Shown one piece after another: positions 58,464 through 64,000 of a stretch of 64,000 bases of DNA. The first letter of the stretch is position 1, and each line of letters begins with the position of its first letter. Origin of the DNA: Cryptomeria japonica. Its lineage: Eukaryota > Streptophyta > Pinopsida > Cupressales > Cupressaceae. The translations under genes and the position numbers were made by a program. The stretch spans positions 833,828,136 to 833,892,135 of the forward strand of contig NC_081411.1 of assembly GCF_030272615.1 (NCBI RefSeq). The letters are read 5' to 3'. Under the pieces are notes generated by a model, which had not been told where the DNA came from, searched no databases, and saw nothing but the letters and a program-made list of their open reading frames with translations.

Positions 58464-59454
58464 TGTTGTTATTTGATTAAAGATTGCATTGATGACCTAT
58501 TGTGTTGTCATTGATGTTAATTGTAACCGGTAATGATGTTGTTATGATGTTTTTTTACAACTGGTAGGTGAGCAAGTGAAGGAAACTGATATTACTTTAG
58601 AAGCAATGAGATCAACCGGTAACCCTACCTGTTGATGTGCCAAACCCTAACCGATGGAGCTTGGTGAATCGGTTGTATTGATTTATTATCAAATGATGAT
58701 CGATAATGATTATACCACATATGCATGTTGTATGTGATAAGTTTCAAGTGGTTTTTGGCACGTAGAGATAACAGTTTTATCTTGGGAATGAGCGAATACA
58801 TTACATGAAGAGGAAACCACATGATGAGTTACAGGAATCAAGGAGCGATCAAGGTTGTCTTGAATAATGTGCTGATGATTGCTATGTAATCTAACGGTCA
58901 TACTTGAACCGATTTTTTTGTAATCTCTATGAGATCTTAGGTTTTGTGATGTGTTACCGACCTATTGTTTTGCTTATAATGTCGATGAATTTGTTGTGTT
59001 GTTGGCAATTTTGGTTAAGTGTCAGTGTGATTGATTATCAAACTAGAAGGAGTATCTGCAGTATGTGTGAAGGTAGATAGGAGCATAAAAAATATCTGAT
59101 CAAGTAGAGCAGTGCTATTTACCAGATCAAAAAACCCCTGTTATTCTCTAACAATTACAACAGTTAAATCCCTTAACCAGGTAAGATTCAACAGGCTTAG
59201 TGCTATCTAAATCCTCTAACCAAGTGATCCATTAGCTTGGATTTGAAATCCTCTATCGAGGTTACTCCTAATAGGGTATTGCTTCTAACAGGGCATTATA
59301 ATCAATCCCTTAACCGGGTGGTCCCTAATAGGATCTATTCTTAACAAGACATTTTTGTAAAGCCTTAACAAGATTGGCTCCTAAAAGGGTGAACTTCAGA
59401 AGAGTTCAAAATACTTGTGGGTATTCATCCCCAGTGTGGTTCTTCCTGATGGTA
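58464..59454 (+). repeat. Plus-strand copia LTR, truncated by a later insertion
   Basis: It starts TGTTGTTATTTGATTAAAG and runs in parallel with the copia LTR at 60782-59455 read on minus, through the TATAATGTCGATGA block and the TTAACC(A/G)GGT array to GTATTCATCCCCAG. At 59454 it stops in mid-LTR where the inverted copia begins. The rest of this element lies beyond the window. Confidence 0.75.
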
Positions 59455-60782
59455 TGATGAAAGAATAAGTATCCAGTCAACTACTGAGAGGGGTGGGGGG
59501 TGAATCAGTAGAAAAAGTGATACAAACTTCACCAATCTCAAAAATCAATCTCTCAAAGTAAAATTAGAACTAACAATGTAATACCTCTGTCAAGATAAAA
59601 AATCATAAGATAAACCGGTTGACTATTACAACAAATTAACAGTAAACAACTTCTTCATTTCTCAATGCTTCCAGTTATCATGACTTATCAAAGTGGTTAA
59701 GTACTTAAGTAAATCAACCATGAAAACATAACCACAAAAACATTCACCACTTGACACAAATATTTTTTGATGTGGAAACCCAAATAGGTAAAAACCATGG
59801 TGAGATGAGACTCACAAGATAACTATCTGAACTCTTCTGAAGTTCGCCCTGTTAGGAGCCTAGCTTGTTAAAGCTTTACAAAAAGTCCTGTTAATAACTG
59901 ATCCTATTAGGAATCACCCGATTAAGGGATTGAATACAATGCATTGTTAGAAGCAATACCTTGTAAGGAGTAACCTCGGTAGAGGATTTGAAAATCCAAG
60001 CTAATGGATCACCTTGTTAGAGGATTTGAATAACACCAAGCTTGTTAGAGCTTACCCAGTTAGGGGATTTCAATTCTGCTGTAATTGTTAGAAAATAATA
60101 GGAGTTTGTTGATTTGTTTGAATAGCACTACACTTTCTTGATCAGATCCATTTCATGCTCCTATCTGCCTTTACTCAAACTGCAGATACATCATCCGGTT
60201 CGGCAACCACACACTCAACTGATCTTTGCTAACTCTTTGCCAACATATTAAACTAAACAACTTCATTGACCTTATAAACAAATAAATCAGGTTGGTAACA
60301 CAACAAAAACATAATTCTCATAGAGATTACAAACAAATCAGTTCAAGTATGACCATTGGATACATAGCGATCTCTGCACATCAATCAAGAAAACCTTAAT
60401 CTCTCCTTGATCACCGCTTCATCAAACTTAGTAACTCATTACGTGCTTTGCATTAGATGCAATACATTTTCTCATTCCATAGACAAAAACCATTACAACA
60501 ACTTGCCAAAATCTCTTGAAATTGTCTTCATATAATAATCTTATGTGTCATAATCATTATCGCTCATCATTAGATCATAAACCAATATAACCAATTCACC
60601 AAACTTAATCAGTTAGGGTTTATAAAAAATAACAGGTAGGGTTTATCGGTTACATCAATAGATAAGGTTTACACCAGTTACAGTAATAATATTACAACAA
60701 TATCAACAATATCATTACCGGTTAATTGACATCAATGACAACATAACATATCATTAATGCAATCTTAATGCAAATGCCAACA
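59455..60782 (-). repeat. 3' LTR of the minus-strand copia
   Basis: On minus it starts TGTTGGCATTTGCATTAAG at 60782 and ends TTATTCTTTCATCA at 59455. It carries the motif array (inverted, 59860-60070) and the C-rich stem (59484-59511, inverted). Confidence 0.82.
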
Positions 60783-60800
60783 ATTTGCTCCTTTGGCATT
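60783..60800 (-). other. Polypurine tract of the minus-strand copia
   Basis: On minus AATGCCAAAGGAGCAAAT abuts the LTR start. It is weaker than the AAAGGGGGAGAT of the other copia. A further GTCAAAGGGGGAGAAG block lies on minus near 60935-60950. Confidence 0.6.
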
Positions 60801-61114
60801 GATGGCAATACAAATATCAATACCATTGATTGCTGCGTGATTGTGAATAGGAATCCTAGTTTACATTACCAAGTATTCACCATTCTCTCCATGTCTTCAG
60901 CTTGTCGCTGGTTCTCCTTCCTATAATCACATAATTCTTCTCCCCCTTTGACAACAATGCCAAATTGAAAGTAAAACATGTAATGTCAAATTTCACTGTG
61001 CATCATCAGCAATCTGCAACTTGATGCTCCCCCTATGGAATAAATCCACTTCTACACCAATCCTTCTGTAAAATTCTCCAAGTAACCCCAAGACTGATGT
61101 AGTCTACATCATAC

Positions 61115-62950
61115 TTAACTGACTTCATGAAGAGGGACAACCCCTAGCTGACTTCTAAGATACTCAAAAGTAGTCTTAGGTAGAGGTTTAGTAAAAAATA
61201 CTATAAGCTGCTCCTTGGTAGAAACATGCTCCAAGATCACATCTTTACTCTGTACTTTTTCCCTCAAGAAATGATACTTCAATTCAATATGCTTGGTTCG
61301 TGCTTGCAAAACAGGGTTCTTGGAAATATTTATGGCACTTGTACTATTACATAAAATCTTTATAGGTTCTGAAATCTTCATCTTAAAACCTTCCAAAATG
61401 TGCCTCATCCATATAGCCTATGTACAATTCATGTAAGCTGCAACATACTCAGCTTCAACAGTAGATTGTGAAGTACAATTCTGCTTCTTACTACTCCATG
61501 AAACAAGTCTTCCTCCAAGAAAACATGCTCCACCGATTGTTCTTTTCTAGTCATCAATATTTCCTTCCCAATCTACATTTGTGTATACCTTCAAGTCAAA
61601 ATTTCCTCCAGATGGATACCATAACCCATAATCAATAGTACCTTTCAGATATCTAAAAGTTCTTTTGGTTTCTATCAGATGTGTTTCCTTAGGATTCTTA
61701 TGGAATCTAGCAACTATGCCAACTGCATGAGCCATGTCTAGTCTGCTGTGAACAACATAGTGCAATTTTCCAATCATTGACTTGTATTCCTTCTCATCAA
61801 TAGATTTGGACTCATCTTCCTTAGACAACTTACAACCTGTAACCATAGGTGTCCCAACTAGTTTACAGTCACTCATGCCAAATGTCTTCAAGACCTCTTT
61901 CACATTCTTAGATTGTGTGATGAAAATACCATTCTTCATTTGCTGTATTTGCAAGCCTATGAATTTTTTTATTTCTCCCACTAAAGACATTTCAAACTCA
62001 TTTTTCATTTCATCTGCAAAACTGTTGCTCATGTCATCATTACCTCCAAATATGATATCATCAACAAATACTTAGCTGACTAGTATTTTATCTCCTTCAG
62101 ATTTGAGATATATGTTACTATCATCACTGATTCTCAGAAAACCTATCTTCATCAAATGTGTATGAATCCTTTCATACCATGCTCTCGGTGCCTTCTTTAA
62201 TCCATATAAAGCTTTATGCAATCTGCATACCATGTCTTTCTTATCAGTCAAAGCATAACCATCTGGTTGCTCAATGTATACTTCTTCTTCTAGTATCCCA
62301 TTCAAAAATGCTGACTTAACATCCATCTGGTATACCTTGAATTTCTTGTTTGCTGCAAATGCAAGTAAAGTTCTGACACCTTCCATTCTTGCCACTGGTG
62401 CAAAAGTCTCACCATAGTCTTCTCCTTCCTCTTGTGCATAACCTTTGCAAACCAACCTAGCTTTGTTGCGAACTACAACACCATCTTCATTCAACTTGTT
62501 CCTAAATACCCACTTAGTACCTATCACATTTTTATTTACTGGTTGGGGTACTAGGGTCCATGTGTTGTTCTTCTCAGTTTGATCTAATTCCTCCTCCATA
62601 GCTTTAACCCAATCATCATCACCAAATGCTTCCTTAGCAGTTCTTGGTTCAATAGTGGAGACCAAGCAAGAATTCTCTTTGATTCTTCTTCTGGTTAGTA
62701 CTCCAACATCCTTATCCCCAATAATCTGTTCAGGATTGTGATTCAGTCTCACATATCTTGGAATAACATGATCATTATCTTCAGGTTCAGGTTCTTCATT
62801 ATCATCATCTTCTTCTAAATTTATCTGTTCCAGTTGAACTGGTACATCAATATTTGCTTTGCTGGTTTCTGGTTCCAAAAACAAAATATAAAGATCTTCA
62901 TCCTTTTTCTCTGAACTAGTTTCCTCTGAGACTTCAGGATATTCATCCAC
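61115..62950 (-). pseudogene. Copia RT and RNase H, near-intact but broken
   Basis: [54 protein letters not shown], then FVDDIIFGG near 62050-62075 around a TAG at the junction of the two frames (about 62070). The RNase H reads VYTNVDWEGNIDD (first Asp of the usual DAD is N), TVEAEYVAA, and LCNSTSAINISKN. Stops near 61545 and 61410. C-terminal FFTKPLPKTTFEYLRSQLG ends at 61115. The two longest open runs are 292 and 161 codons, so it looks less decayed than the left copia. Confidence 0.85.
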
Positions 62951-63109
62951 TTGAACATCAACACTCTCAATAATTCTCTGTGTCTGGTTGTTAAAACACT
63001 TGTAGGCCTTACTCTTGGTGGAATAGCCAACAAATATACCTTCACCACTTTTAGCCTCAAATTTTCTAATATAATCACCTCTCTTAATAAAACATTTGCT
63101 TCCAAATAT

Positions 63110-63990
63110 CTGAAATAGCTAACATCAAGTGATCTATCATACCAATATTCATAAGGATTCTTTCCTTACCTCTCTTTACCAGAATTTGGTTCATAGTATA
63201 GACAGTTGTGCTGATAGCTTCTCTCTAGAAATTTTTTGCTACACCTCCTTGTATCAACATCATCCTAGCAGCTTCAACAACTGACCAATTATTTCTCTCT
63301 GGGATACCATTCTGTTGTGGTGTCCTTAGTGTAGAAAGCTGCCGTTTAATACCATTTTCTTCACAATACCTAGTGAATTCCTTAGAAGTAAATTCACCGC
63401 CCTGATCTGTCCTCATACACTTTATCTTCTTACCACTCTCCTTCTTAGGTAAGGCTCTGAATGCCTTGAACTTACCAAAAGATTCAGTCTTATCCTTCAA
63501 GAATGTGACCCACATCATCCTTGAGCAATCATCAGTGAAGATCATAAAATATCTGTCACCTTGAATACTTTTTGTTCTTATTGGTCCACAAAGATCCGTA
63601 TGAACCAAATCTAACAAATGTTCTGCTGAAAAAGATTTGCTCTTGAAAGTTGAGGATGTCATCTTTCCCAATTGACATTATTTGCACAGAGCATTAACCG
63701 GTTTGTCTAACTGAGGCAAACCTCTCACTGTCTTGGACTTACTCACTTTAACAATGTTATCAAAGTTTATATGACAAAATCTCCTATGCCAAAGCCAACT
63801 ATCATCTATCTTTGCAATTAAATAGTTGCTGACTTTAGGATTAATGTTAAACAAGTTACCTTTAGTTTGCTTCCTGGTTGCAATCAGTTCACCTTTGTTG
63901 TCATAGATTTTGCACATACCATTTTTAAACTCTAATGGGTATCCTTTATCATTGAGTTGTTCGACACTCAAAAGATTGTGCTTTAGATCT
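63110..63990 (-). pseudogene. Copia integrase, degenerate
   Basis: H-X3-H in HRRFCHINFDN and Cys in ALCK(stop)CQLGK, with a stop at 63676 between the Cys. Core D in HTDLCGP, D in RTDQGGEF, E in IPERNN. A TAG follows at 63225 (KNF stop REA). The part from 63224 to 62950 is out of frame and links to the acidic RT lead-in. Confidence 0.8.
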
Positions 63991-64000
63991 TCAACCTAGT

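Larger units (their letters stand above)
59455..64000 (-). mobile_element. Minus-strand Ty1/copia element, 3' part (runs off the window)
   Basis: 3' LTR 59455-60782, purine tract 60783-60800, then RNase H, RT and integrase read leftward. The frames match the copia at 4556-12087 closely. It lies inside the plus-strand copia LTR, so it is the youngest insertion at this end. The 5' LTR is beyond 64000. Confidence 0.88.

Noticed and set aside
1-64000. CRISPR array, operon or prokaryotic gene set
   Set aside because: No regular spacer repeats and no compact coding; the content is plant retrotransposon.

Overview
The window looks like a stretch of a very large, repeat-rich plant nuclear genome. 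It is AT-rich and holds no intact gene. Almost everything recognisable is plant LTR retrotransposon: Ty3/gypsy Athila/Tat-type and Ty1/copia, many nested in one another, with plant-mobile-domain and other extra ORFs and 1-1.5 kb LTRs full of short repeats. I infer a gymnosperm-like seed plant from this style; no single-copy gene here confirms it. All large reading frames carry stops, frameshifts or catalytic losses, so I call them pseudogenes.

Left third (506-32754). A degenerate ORF of about 197 codons, of unknown function, is split into three parts (506-612, 31275-31730, 32710-32754). One break is a full-length Athila/Tat-like gypsy element (613-31273; LTRs 613-1827 and 30048-31273; tRNA-Asp-type primer site; gag, protease, RT, RNase H, integrase, then an extra ORF). 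The other is a 979-bp solo LTR (31731-32709, target duplication GGGAG). The gypsy element is about 11 kb of its own sequence, swollen to 30.7 kb by three insertions: a copia element (4556-12087, duplication TATTC), an 8.0-kb non-autonomous element without RT or integrase (12217-20217), and an unclassified insertion of about 4.1 kb (roughly 20457-24546) that cuts the RT.

Middle (32755-47060). A long non-coding AT-rich stretch is followed by a decayed gypsy gag/protease fragment (about 36.4-37.6 kb, plus strand), a 1541-bp solo LTR (37639-39179, duplication GGTAC), and a very long minus-strand degenerate ORF of unknown family (43672 to 40224). Then comes the 5' end of a plus-strand gypsy element (LTR 43840-44628, leader, gag start to 47060).

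Right third (47061-64000). That gag is interrupted by a minus-strand fragment of a non-autonomous element (47061 to about 49230). A minus-strand Tat-type gypsy element follows: candidate 3' LTR about 49231-50117 and pol 58461 to 55223, with a second RNase H domain. Between them, on the opposite strand, is a plant-mobile-domain ORF (51745-53520) with its own apparent TATA box and 5'-UTR intron. The Tat element is cut by a plus-strand copia LTR (58464-59454), itself cut by a minus-strand copia element (59455 to beyond the window).

The most interesting items are the non-autonomous element with five zinc knuckles and a roughly 1.1-kb-residue unknown accessory protein, the related-looking long accessory ORFs elsewhere, the antisense mobile-domain gene, and short motif arrays and a C-rich hairpin shared between LTRs of otherwise different elements.
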